From assembly GCA_002409975.1 (NCBI GenBank), contig DHOO01000039.1:50553-91495 (forward strand): a DNA stretch of 40,943 nucleotides, given 5' to 3'. The position numbers and the translations under genes are program-made. Positions 15,327-23,484 of the stretch are shown here, piece after piece. Position 1 is the first letter of the stretch. Each line of letters starts with the position of its first letter. This stretch comes from Firmicutes bacterium UBA5388 (lineage in GTDB: Bacteria; Bacillota; UBA4882; UBA10575). The notes under the pieces are model-generated. The model made no database searches, was not told the DNA's origin, and worked only from the letters and a program-made list of their open reading frames with translations.

Positions 15327-16310
15327 CTAAAAAATATCGTCCTTCCGTAAATGAAGATTTCCAATCAACAAGTTAACTTCTTCCAAACTCGGTAAGGCTG
15401 GAATACCACCCTTTTTTGTTGTGGTCAACGCTCCCATCCCATTGGCGAAATTGATAATCTTTCGCAACTCGCTCAAAGAAAGTTTATAAATTTCCTGTAA
15501 AGTCAGTTGACTAAACCAGTATAAAATTCCACCTAAAAAAGCATCTCCCGCCCCGGTGGTATCAACCACCTTTACTTTATAGGTCGCCATTTTTCCAATC
15601 CCTCCGGGATAACGATAGTAACAACCCTCCGGACCAAGCGTAACAAAAATCACCTGAATACCCTGTTCATAAAGGGAAGCCGTTCCTTTATCCAGGTCAT
15701 TCGTACCGGTAATCAACTCCAGCTCTTCTTGGGAAACCTTTAAAATATCCACATATTTTAGACCCGATTTTATAACTGTTTTTGCCTCCGTAATATTATT
15801 CCAGAGCGGAGGTCGATAGTTGGGGTCATAAGAGACTATCAACCCCTTTTCCTTGGCAAATTTAGCCGCGGCAAGAGTAGTTTCCCGGGAAGGTCCCTTC
15901 GTCATAGAAACTGAACCAAAATGAAAGATTTTAGCCTTTTTAATGAGATCATAATCAACATCTTCCGAACTTAACATCAGATCAGCCCCGGGGTTACGGT
16001 AAAAACTAAAGGAACGGTCACCGTCCTGATCCAAATGTACAAATGCAAGAGTGGTCTGGTACGTTTTAGAAAACTTCAAACCGCTTACCTCAATCCCATT
16101 CTCAGCAAGAACTTCCCTTAAAAATGATCCGAACTGATCCTGACCAACCATCCCAATAAAAGCACCTTTTTTCCCAAGCTTGCTGATCGCCGCTAGTACA
16201 TTCGCCGGAGCACCGCCCGGGTTTTGCTCAAAAAGTTGATTTCCTCTTTCAGAACTACCGAATGGTGTAAAGTCGATCAATAATTCTCCCAAAGCTACCA
16301 CATCATACAC
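15327..16310 (-). CDS. PfkB-family sugar kinase, probable fructokinase
   Basis: This is an ATP-dependent ribokinase-family carbohydrate kinase, closest in look to bacterial fructokinases (ScrK-type). From the GTG start at 16310 (AAAGGAGGT upstream, nearly perfect) it is 327 residues; a longer frame would add 17 residues lacking homology. Substrate-binding GELLIDF (8-14) and NPGGAPANV (30-38), and PfkB signature DTTGAGDAFLGG (250-261), with D256 as catalytic base, are intact. It is the last gene of the polyol locus. That fits phosphorylation of the ketose made by the upstream dehydrogenases, for example fructose from sorbitol or mannitol, or a pentulose from a pentitol. Confidence 0.85.
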   Translation of the reverse strand: MYDVVALGELLIDFTPFGSSERGNQLFEQNPGGAPANVLAAISKLGKKGAFIGMVGQDQFGSFLREVLAENGIEVSGLKFSKTYQTTLAFVHLDQDGDRSFSFYRNPGADLMLSSEDVDYDLIKKAKIFHFGSVSMTKGPSRETTLAAAKFAKEKGLIVSYDPNYRPPLWNNITEAKTVIKSGLKYVDILKVSQEELELITGTNDLDKGTASLYEQGIQVIFVTLGPEGCYYRYPGGIGKMATYKVKVVDTTGAGDAFLGGILYWFSQLTLQEIYKLSLSELRKIINFANGMGALTTTKKGGIPALPSLEEVNLLIGNLHLRKDDIF

Positions 16311-16373
16311 GGGATTACCTCCTTTGTTGCAAAACACTTCTGAAAATAAATCTAATGGCACTTGAGTATTTTG

Positions 16374-17402
16374 TTATTGATTAATTGTAATAATAGTTTT
16401 CATAAAAGTCTTTCCCTCGATAAACTTGTTCATCTGAAAAGGAAGTTGTTCAAGAGTTATTTCTTCACCTATTACAGAGGAAACATCGACTTGTTCGCTT
16501 TCTATCATGTTAATCGCTGGTTGAAAAGTTTTCTTTAAAGCAAAAGAACCAATTATTTTTAAATCCCGTTTGTAAATATCATAAGGACTTATTTTAATAC
16601 TGGTATGCGGTGGGCAGACCCCAAAAATAAGTAACTTACCGGAGTTTTTAAGAAAACTAACCGCCTTTTCTACTACATCAGGGACCCCGGTAGTATCAAT
16701 TACAAGATTAAAACCTAAAGGGAATTTCTCCTTAAGTTCCTGTTCCAATTCGGAATTATTAAGAAAAATATAGTCTGCGCCAAGCTTATTCGCTAAAGCT
16801 AGACGCTCTTCTTTTAAATCTACCATTACCACGAAAGTTGCCCCATTTCTTTTTGCTAATTGCAAATGAAGTAAGCCAATAGGGCCGACGCCAAAAATTA
16901 ACACAGAATCCCCCAATTGTGGCCGGGCGCGCATTTGACCATAAATTACACAAGCAAGGGGCTCGACTAAAACCCCTGCCGCAAAACTCATTTGCTCAAT
17001 CAAAAACACACTAGCTTCGGGCGCCACCACATATTCAGCAAACGCTCCATCAGTCGTGACTCCGATCGCCTCAAAATCTTGACAGAAGTTTTGAAGGTTT
17101 TGTTGACAAAAACAACATTTTTCACAAAAGATATTAGGATCGGCCACAACTCGCTGCCCTTCCCGAAATTTTTTAACATCTTTCCCAACTTTAGTAACAA
17201 TTCCGGAAAACTCATGCCCAGGCGTCAATGGAAAACTCGAATAGTATTCTCCAAGGTATATATGGCTATCCGTACCACATAATCCGGCTGCCATTACTTT
17301 AATTAATACTTCAGATTCTCCCGGTTCAGGAATAGGTTTTGCTTTAACCACTCCCTGCCGTTCTTTTTCAATTACATATGCTTGCATCATTTTCTTTTCC
17401 AT
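16374..17402 (-). CDS. Zinc-dependent polyol/alcohol dehydrogenase (first)
   Basis: This is a medium-chain dehydrogenase/reductase that oxidises a secondary alcohol, here probably a sugar alcohol, with NAD. The catalytic-zinc site is C42 and the H63-E64 pair, with E147 in VEPL. The structural-zinc lobe has C93, C96, C99 and C107. The Rossmann motif is GVGPIG (171-176). The 342-residue length is typical. The ATG at 17402 is preceded by GGGAG. It resembles sorbitol, threonine and arabitol dehydrogenases, and the exact polyol cannot be read from sequence. It is only about a third identical to its neighbour, so the two probably act on different polyols or different positions. Confidence 0.85.
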   Translation of the reverse strand: MEKKMMQAYVIEKERQGVVKAKPIPEPGESEVLIKVMAAGLCGTDSHIYLGEYYSSFPLTPGHEFSGIVTKVGKDVKKFREGQRVVADPNIFCEKCCFCQQNLQNFCQDFEAIGVTTDGAFAEYVVAPEASVFLIEQMSFAAGVLVEPLACVIYGQMRARPQLGDSVLIFGVGPIGLLHLQLAKRNGATFVVMVDLKEERLALANKLGADYIFLNNSELEQELKEKFPLGFNLVIDTTGVPDVVEKAVSFLKNSGKLLIFGVCPPHTSIKISPYDIYKRDLKIIGSFALKKTFQPAINMIESEQVDVSSVIGEEITLEQLPFQMNKFIEGKTFMKTIITINQ

Positions 17403-17492
17403 CTTACTCCCACCCCTCCCTTTTTTAAAATCGTAAATTTTATAACAACCGATTACTAGAAGGAAAAAATTCAGTCTTCTTTGAGTAATTAT

Positions 17493-18524
17493 TTAATTTC
17501 TATGTACAGATATTATAACTTTCATCACCTGATCCTTTTGTAAATCAATATGTTCATATGCCTTTATATAATCTTTAAAGGAAAAATGATCTGTTATTAA
17601 TGGCTCCAATTTAACCCTTTTCAATTTGATAAGTTCTATTGCTTTTACAAAATCTTTTTCCTGATACATTAAAGTTCCGATCAGTCGTAATTCGCGATCT
17701 TGCACTAGACCTAAATCAATATGGATTTTATCCCCGAAAACTCCTACCACAATAATATCCGTACCTTTACGCGCGTAACTAATTGCTTGATCCATAGTAC
17801 TATTTACACCTACACACTCTAGGATTAGATCAGCTTTATTTGGCCCAAATTCATTTATTATAACTTTTCCCAAATCTTGATCCTTAGTATTGTTACAAAA
17901 ATCAATTCCGCAAGACTTAGCAACTCCTAGCCGATAGTCACTTAGATCTGTAATCATTACTGCTGCGGCGCCCATAGCTTTTGCTACTTGAGCAACTAAA
18001 TTGCCGATCGGCCCCGCTCCTAATACCAGTACTTTTTTCCCATAAATACTATCCCCACTTCTTTCCACGGCGTGTACCGCGACCGCAAGGGGTTCAACCA
18101 TTGCCCCCAAATCAAAATTAATATTATCCGGAAGTTTTAAAACCTTCTCTGCGTCCACCGCAAAAAAATCCGAAGCAACACCGGTAGTTTGAAACCCCAT
18201 TACTTTTAACTCATCGCATATATGATACTTTCCATGAACGCATGGATAACATTTACCACAAACTACTTGCGGTTGTATGGTTACCTTGTCTCCGGCTTTA
18301 AATTCTGTTACCTTGGAACCTACTTTCGCAACCTCTCCTGAAACTTCATGCCCTTGAACTACTGGATAAGAAGTATATGGGTGTTTGCCATGATTTACAT
18401 GAATATCAGAACCACATATACCAATACTCCAAATTTTTACTAAAACTTGACTTTCTTTGATCTCAGGTATTGGAATATCATTAAATTCGATTTTACCCGG
18501 CTTTGTCATTACTGCTTGTATCAT
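17493..18524 (-). CDS. Zinc-dependent polyol/alcohol dehydrogenase (second)
   Basis: A second medium-chain zinc dehydrogenase, 343 residues from the ATG at 18524, which has GGAGGGGAG upstream; an earlier in-frame codon overlaps that site and was discarded. Catalytic zinc ligands are C37 and H59-E60 (GHEVSGEV), with E144 in VEPLA. Structural-zinc cysteines are C89, C92, C95 and C103. The NAD-binding motif GAGPIG is at 169-174. The lineage looks sorbitol-dehydrogenase/L-iditol-2-dehydrogenase like. It follows the permease genes by 87 bp and precedes the first dehydrogenase by 90 bp, in the same transcription unit. Confidence 0.85.
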   Translation of the reverse strand: MIQAVMTKPGKIEFNDIPIPEIKESQVLVKIWSIGICGSDIHVNHGKHPYTSYPVVQGHEVSGEVAKVGSKVTEFKAGDKVTIQPQVVCGKCYPCVHGKYHICDELKVMGFQTTGVASDFFAVDAEKVLKLPDNINFDLGAMVEPLAVAVHAVERSGDSIYGKKVLVLGAGPIGNLVAQVAKAMGAAAVMITDLSDYRLGVAKSCGIDFCNNTKDQDLGKVIINEFGPNKADLILECVGVNSTMDQAISYARKGTDIIVVGVFGDKIHIDLGLVQDRELRLIGTLMYQEKDFVKAIELIKLKRVKLEPLITDHFSFKDYIKAYEHIDLQKDQVMKVIISVHRN

Positions 18525-18611
18525 TAATAAATGCTCCCCTCCCAATCTAAAATATTTTAATTAATATTCACCCTACCTAAATAAATATTAATTTACTTTT
18601 AAAGATCTGAA

Positions 18612-19505
18612 TCATTCTTTAAGCGCCCCAAAGGTTAAGCCAGTTATAAGATGTTTACGTACTAAAATCGCAAATATTACTGCCGGCAAAACAGTAATTG
18701 TTGCAGCAGACGACATTTCTCCCCAGACTACTCCTTGAAAAGTTAAAAACTGGGTCACTATTGTCGGTAAAGTTCTCGCATTAGTTGTTGTTAAGAATAA
18801 AGCAAAAGTAAATTCATTCCATGATTGAATAATACAAAGGATACTTGTGGCGGCAAACCCTGTAGCAGTAAGAGGGATAATAATTTTATAAAACACTTCA
18901 AATCGTGAGTAACCATCAACCATCGCCGCCTCTTCTATTTCTATAGGGATCTCAGAGATAAAACCTTTTAGCATCCATACCGCAAAGGGAATATTAAAAG
19001 TTAAGTAACTAAGGATCAAAACAAACTTTGTATCTAAAATACCAATTAGACTACCTAATAGAAAATATGGAATGACAACTGAGATTGCGGGCGCCATACG
19101 AACACTTAAAATCCAAAAGGAAAAGTCTTTTTTGGCTTTAAAATTAAACCGGGACAAAGCATAAGCAGCGGGAGCTGCTATCAGCAACGAGATTAAAACC
19201 GAAAAAGCAACTACCAGAAGACTATTTACAAAATAGTGACCAAAAATCTCCCTACTAAACAAGTCTCGATAGTTCTCCAGGGTTGGTTTAAAGAACCAAG
19301 CCGGGGGTATTTGAAATGTTTGAATTCTATCTTTAAAAGACATGCCTACCATCCATAAAAAAGGAAATAAAAAAATAAATATTATAATAATTGTTCCGGA
19401 AATATCAATGAAAAGATTGAGCTTTCTCTTCTCTAACTGACTGGTTATCAAATTTCCTTCCAGGAGGGTATCATTATCTCGTTTTTGAATCTTTTGCCTC
19501 ATCAT
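18612..19505 (-). CDS. ABC sugar transporter permease, MalG type
   Basis: This is the second membrane subunit of a carbohydrate ABC importer (CUT1 family). It has 297 residues with six predicted helices. The cytoplasmic EAA loop that docks the ATPase is at about residues 190-215 (IEEAAMVDGYSRFEVFYKI followed by PLT). A long N-terminal cytoplasmic segment (1-30) is charged. It overlaps the stop of the upstream permease by four bases. GGAGG lies just upstream of two adjacent ATG codons (19505 and 19502), so the start could be one codon later. Confidence 0.9.
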   Translation of the reverse strand: MMRQKIQKRDNDTLLEGNLITSQLEKRKLNLFIDISGTIIIIFIFLFPFLWMVGMSFKDRIQTFQIPPAWFFKPTLENYRDLFSREIFGHYFVNSLLVVAFSVLISLLIAAPAAYALSRFNFKAKKDFSFWILSVRMAPAISVVIPYFLLGSLIGILDTKFVLILSYLTFNIPFAVWMLKGFISEIPIEIEEAAMVDGYSRFEVFYKIIIPLTATGFAATSILCIIQSWNEFTFALFLTTTNARTLPTIVTQFLTFQGVVWGEMSSAATITVLPAVIFAILVRKHLITGLTFGALKE

Positions 19506-20377
19506 ACTTCCTCCCTTTTTTCACCCAAGATCTTGATAAACAATTGACTGATCAAAATAATAACCACCAAAAGTACTACCGCGATCGCAGAAGCTAGGCC
19601 GATCATTCCAGTTTGATAAAATCCAGTCCTATAAACTAACATTGATAGTAACTCTGTAGCATCTGCCGGCCCTCCACCGGTAAGCGAAAAAACAACATCA
19701 AACATTTTGAGCGCATCCATACCCCTTAATAAGATAGCTATTAAAATAATTGGCTTTAGTAAAGGTAAAGTAATGTACCTCATTATTTGAAGTTTAGAAG
19801 CACCATCAACTAAAGCCGCTTCAAACGGGGTGCTAGGTAAAGCGCTTAATCCGGCAAAAAGAATTAATGCCACAAAAGGTGTCCATTGCCAAACATCTAC
19901 AATAATAACTGAACTCATTGCTAACGAATAGCTGTACCAGTCTGGAGCTATTTTGAAAAAATGGAGGAAATAATTGATAATACCATAATTCGGGTTGAAA
20001 TAAAGCCTCCAAATAAGTCCGGCAATACTTGGAGTAACTGTCATTGGAATTATTAGTGTCCCTATTAAAAGACCTTTCCAACGAACAGATTTTCTTGATA
20101 AAAAACTGGCAATTATATAACCGAAAACAAATTCAGTACTCACTGAAAACACTGTATAAACAATAGTTCGTTTGACAGCTTGTTGGAATAAAAAATCGCG
20201 AAATATATCAAGATAATTTTGCAGTCCAACAAAGGTCCTATCCGACCATGGTAAACCCAATTCCCAATTTACTGAAGAAGTATAAAAAAGAAATAACGTT
20301 GGGATAATAGTTATTAAAAAAAGTACAATTAAAGACGGCGCCAACCAAATAAACGGTGCTTTATTGGATTTTCTCAA
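19502..20377 (-). CDS. ABC sugar transporter permease, MalF type
   Basis: This is the first membrane subunit of the same CUT1-type importer, with 291 residues and six helices; the first helix spans about 9-30. The EAA loop is near residue 195 (FEAALVDGASKLQIMRYI then LPLLKP). The start is a TTG at 20377 with GAGGTG seven bases upstream. It is preceded by a long hairpin that separates it from the binding-protein gene, and no terminator T-tract is present, so read-through is expected. Confidence 0.9.
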   Translation of the reverse strand: MRKSNKAPFIWLAPSLIVLFLITIIPTLFLFYTSSVNWELGLPWSDRTFVGLQNYLDIFRDFLFQQAVKRTIVYTVFSVSTEFVFGYIIASFLSRKSVRWKGLLIGTLIIPMTVTPSIAGLIWRLYFNPNYGIINYFLHFFKIAPDWYSYSLAMSSVIIVDVWQWTPFVALILFAGLSALPSTPFEAALVDGASKLQIMRYITLPLLKPIILIAILLRGMDALKMFDVVFSLTGGGPADATELLSMLVYRTGFYQTGMIGLASAIAVVLLVVIILISQLFIKILGEKREEV

Positions 20378-20416
20378 AATGGGTCACCTCATTATATCTT
20401 CAATATTCTGTCGTTA

Positions 20417-20470
20417 TATACTTCTAGGGATTGGGCGGCAACCATCCGCCTCAATCCCTAGAAAAGTATA
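20417..20470 (-). promoter_or_regulatory. Long hairpin between binding-protein and permease genes
   Basis: Arms of 5, 12 and 5 bp (TATAC, TTCTAGGGATTG, GGCGG) pair with their complements through two small bulges around a seven-base loop. No T-tract follows on the minus strand. Such hairpins between solute-binding-protein and permease genes usually protect the upstream mRNA from 3' decay, giving more binding protein than permease. Confidence 0.75.
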
Positions 20471-20474
20471 TTAT

Positions 20475-21803
20475 TTATTTAAATAAAGCTTTAATATCTC
20501 GGGCTGCATTATTAAGGGCATCTTTTGCGTTTAATTGTTTAGTAAGTACTAACGAAGCGTTTAAACCTAAAATTTCACCAATTCTCGGCCATTCCGGGAT
20601 CCGTGGCCTCCAGTCAATCCCTTTGTCAACTAACACATTTGCCATCTCTAAGGATTCAACGATCTGCGGATAATAAGGATACCGACTTACAAAATTCTTA
20701 TCATTCAAAATAGAGGTCCGAGTAACAACTCCTCCACTTTCAACATATTCGGCTGCTGTTAACTGGCTTGTCATATAGGTAATGAATTTCCAAGCAACGT
20801 CTTTATTTTTAGAAGCAGACGAGATTGCCAGATTCCACCCAGCCACTGCTGCTGCTGAACCGCTAGGCCCGGTCGGAGGAGCCATATAACCAACTTTACC
20901 AGCAACAATTGATTTAGTTTCATCTTCAATCCATGGAGCTAAAGCAGTAGCATCAAACCACATTGCTGCTTGCCCCTGCATAAATGTAGTTGTAGCCTCT
21001 TCATGACTAAAGTTTTCGATGCCTCTTGGAGCATACTGCATTAAATCAACAAAATACTCCAGTGATTTAATGCTTTCGGGTGAATTAATCGTAACATTAT
21101 TGGTTCCCGACGCAAAAACAGAACCACCCATTGGATATAATGTTTGGAACCACCCATAAACAATATGATGTCCACGGCGCCCCCTCATGGAAATTCCAAA
21201 AAGACCGTCTTCTTTCCCATTAAAGAATTTAGCAGCAGCTAGAAGGTCATCATAGGTTTTTATACTATTAGGATTATAACCATACTTTTCAAAAAGATCT
21301 CTACGGTAAGCTATAAAAGCGGATTCTCCCGCTGACGGTATTCCATATATCTTGTTGTTGAAAACTCCCAATCCTTTACGATAAGCAGGGACTATATCAT
21401 CATAATTATACCATTTAGGAGCTTTTTGTAGATAAGTGTCGAGAGGAATAGCCACTTGCTTTTTAGCAAATTCTCCAATCCAACATACATCCATCATTAT
21501 AACATCATATCTACCTGTACGAGCAACATGCTCCGTTAAGATTTTATCATGTAAATAAATTTCTTCCATAGTATCCCAAGCAACCTTGATTCCAGTCAAC
21601 TTTTCGAATTGTGGAGTCATCTTTTTAAAGGCTTCGATAGAAGGATGAGTAGCTGCAGCTATTGTAATTTTCGAACCACCCATTTTCTTTTTAACTTGAT
21701 CCGCCCAGATTTGGAGTTCATCAGTTTTGGCAAAAGAAACAACGCAACTAAATAACATTAACAAAATGAGAATTAACGATAATATTAACCTTTCTTTTTT
21801 CAT
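20475..21803 (-). CDS. ABC transporter substrate-binding protein, polyol type
   Basis: This is an extracytoplasmic binding protein of family 1 (CUT1), 442 residues from the ATG at 21803 (GAGGAGG upstream). The first 26 residues are a secretion signal with a long hydrophobic core. C20 follows LFS and could be a lipoprotein site, but a signal-peptidase I site after VSFA is also possible. The region with APRGIENFSHEEATTTF and then GQAAMWFDATALAPWIED resembles sorbitol/mannitol binding proteins (SmoE/MtlE), which together with the dehydrogenases supports a sugar-alcohol ligand. It lies between the LacI regulator and the two permeases. Confidence 0.88.
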   Translation of the reverse strand: MKKERLILSLILILLMLFSCVVSFAKTDELQIWADQVKKKMGGSKITIAAATHPSIEAFKKMTPQFEKLTGIKVAWDTMEEIYLHDKILTEHVARTGRYDVIMMDVCWIGEFAKKQVAIPLDTYLQKAPKWYNYDDIVPAYRKGLGVFNNKIYGIPSAGESAFIAYRRDLFEKYGYNPNSIKTYDDLLAAAKFFNGKEDGLFGISMRGRRGHHIVYGWFQTLYPMGGSVFASGTNNVTINSPESIKSLEYFVDLMQYAPRGIENFSHEEATTTFMQGQAAMWFDATALAPWIEDETKSIVAGKVGYMAPPTGPSGSAAAVAGWNLAISSASKNKDVAWKFITYMTSQLTAAEYVESGGVVTRTSILNDKNFVSRYPYYPQIVESLEMANVLVDKGIDWRPRIPEWPRIGEILGLNASLVLTKQLNAKDALNNAARDIKALFK

Positions 21804-21824
21804 TAGAATCCTCCTCACAAATTG

Positions 21825-21852
21825 GTTATATGTATGAAAGGAAACATTCAAA
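21825..21852 (-). promoter_or_regulatory. Possible promoter of the transporter operon
   Basis: On the minus strand TTTGAA (-35, 21847-21852) and TATAAC (-10, 21825-21830) are 16 bases apart, 21 bases before the binding-protein start. The match is moderate, and transcription may also read through from the LacI gene. Confidence 0.4.
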
Positions 21853-21915
21853 CTTTAAATTAATTTTTTAACTAATTCACCCCCTTCTTTAATGTTTAGC
21901 GTACTTACTGGTAAG

Positions 21916-22911
21916 TCACCCCCTTTTCGGCACAGTTATTGATTCACGGTAAAGAAGCTGAGTTTTTAAAAAAATATTTTCATCTCTCATCTTTCCTTTA
22001 ATATTTTGGAGAAGTAAATTGGCAGCTATAGAGCCAATTGTAAAAGCTGGTTGAACTATAGTTGTAATTTGTGGCGTAAAAAATTGCATCCATTCTTGAT
22101 CGTCAAATCCTACTACTGATATATCATCAGGTATTATCAAGCCTAATTCTTTTACTGCTCTTAAGATCCCTAAAGTTGTTTTATTACTTGTTGCAATAAT
22201 TGCTGTACATTGTCTTTTTTGTAAAACTTCCTTCGTAACAGCATAAGATTCAGGTTCTTTAAAATTACCATAAACAACCGGACATTCTTCTGCCTTTAGA
22301 TCCAACAGTCTTAGGGATTCTTGAAAACCCTTTTCCCGTTCAGCCCCGGTATAGATTCGTACATCACCAGCAATTAAACAAATCTTTTTATGACCAAGGT
22401 CAACCAATTTACGAACCGCTTGAAAGATCGCATCTCGATTATCAACAGCTACACTGCTGGTGCCTTCAATTTTGAAAATGCGGTCAAAAAAAACAATAGG
22501 TAAACTACAGTTAAGTTGTTCATATAAATTAACCGAATTTACGGTCGGGGCTGTAATTATGCCTTCAACACGGTCGTTAATTAAGGATTGAAGATTAATT
22601 TCTTCAGCTTCACTATCTTCATCTGTATTAATAATATATAGTAAATAACCAGTCGAACTAAGGACACTTTTAATTCCATAAATAATTGTGGCAAAAAACG
22701 GATTTGATAAATCCGGGACAATAATTCCTATACGTTTATAATTCGGTTCTTTAGTGGGTAATTTAAAAGGGTAATTTAATTCTTGGGCTAATTTAAAAAT
22801 CTTCTCCCGAAGTTCGGGGTTGACTCCTGGCTTGTTACGGAGCGCCCGTGAGACCGTAGCTTCAGAAACACCAATGACCTTTGCAATATCTTTCAAAATT
22901 ATCGAACTCAT
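21916..22911 (-). CDS. LacI-family transcriptional regulator
   Basis: This is a sugar-responsive DNA-binding regulator, 331 residues. The N-terminal helix-turn-helix is classic (ILKDIAKVIGVSEATVSRAL, 5-24, then the hinge helix region LRNKPGVNPELREKI). A periplasmic-binding-protein-like sensor domain starts with IGIIVPDLSNPFFATII near residue 62 and includes VVGFDDQEW near 267. The ATG at 22911 is preceded by AAAGGA. It is divergent from nothing and heads the polyol locus, so it most likely represses the transporter and dehydrogenase genes until the polyol or its product binds. I could not identify its operator with confidence. Confidence 0.92.
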   Translation of the reverse strand: MSSIILKDIAKVIGVSEATVSRALRNKPGVNPELREKIFKLAQELNYPFKLPTKEPNYKRIGIIVPDLSNPFFATIIYGIKSVLSSTGYLLYIINTDEDSEAEEINLQSLINDRVEGIITAPTVNSVNLYEQLNCSLPIVFFDRIFKIEGTSSVAVDNRDAIFQAVRKLVDLGHKKICLIAGDVRIYTGAEREKGFQESLRLLDLKAEECPVVYGNFKEPESYAVTKEVLQKRQCTAIIATSNKTTLGILRAVKELGLIIPDDISVVGFDDQEWMQFFTPQITTIVQPAFTIGSIAANLLLQNIKGKMRDENIFLKTQLLYRESITVPKRG

Positions 22912-23484
22912 TATTTACAATCCTTTCATTAATTAAGTTTATTATACAATAGTAATGCATTTTTTGCAATCATATTTCAACTTTTTTCATTGCTTTTCAT
23001 GACAATTGCCGTTTTAATTTTTGTTTTTTTATTCAATTCAAATTCAATATACATCTCGAAACACCTGTGGCGTTTGCGTTTCTACGAATACAACTTTAGT
23101 TTTTTTGCTGCTTAAGCGAATAAAAGTATTCTGTGATCCTCTACTCTCTTTTAAATTTTTATAAATTACTCCTTTAAAAGTATTGAGTATCTGTAAATAT
23201 TACATTTATTTTCGTGTTTCTTGCAGTTTCCTAATGTTGATCTTGCATCAAATTTTCAAAGCTATTTTAACGGTAGAAAGGGGAAAATAGTAATCATGTT
23301 GGAGCCTTTTGTTTTTGATAAATGGCTGTTTGGTTCCAAGAAATTGCATATTTCGCTAAATATTTACCCACCTATAAGGTCAAAAATTATATCCCATAAT
23401 TAAATGGGTGTTTCACTCTACTGCCAAACTAAGCACTTTAAAAAGGATAAAATCATATTTATATTCCAAAGGAGGGGATAAAAC
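22912..23484. other. 573-bp AT-rich gap between lacI and the ATPase gene
   Basis: This gap is very AT-rich. It holds the lacI promoter at its left edge and the ATPase ribosome site (AAAGGAGGGG, 23468-23477) at its right edge. Plus-strand frames within it lack ribosome sites and recognisable sequence. I see no RNA motif, repeat copy or terminator. Confidence 0.5.
22941..22969 (-). promoter_or_regulatory. Sigma-A promoter of the LacI-family gene
   Basis: On the minus strand TTGCAA (-35, 22964-22969) and TATAAT (-10, 22941-22946) are exactly 17 bases apart, about 30 bases before the start codon. The spacer and -35 contain TGCA-type half-sites that could be an autoregulatory operator; this is speculative. 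Confidence 0.75.

Noticed and set aside
21903..21916. Perfect small palindrome ACTTACTGGTAAGT between lacI and the binding-protein gene
   Set aside because: Could be an operator, but it lies some 70 bases upstream of the best promoter, lacks the central CG usual for LacI operators, and no second copy was found.
23221..23403. Plus-strand reading frame of 60 codons before the ATPase gene
   Set aside because: Starts at a TTG without ribosome site in AT-rich DNA; no recognisable sequence.
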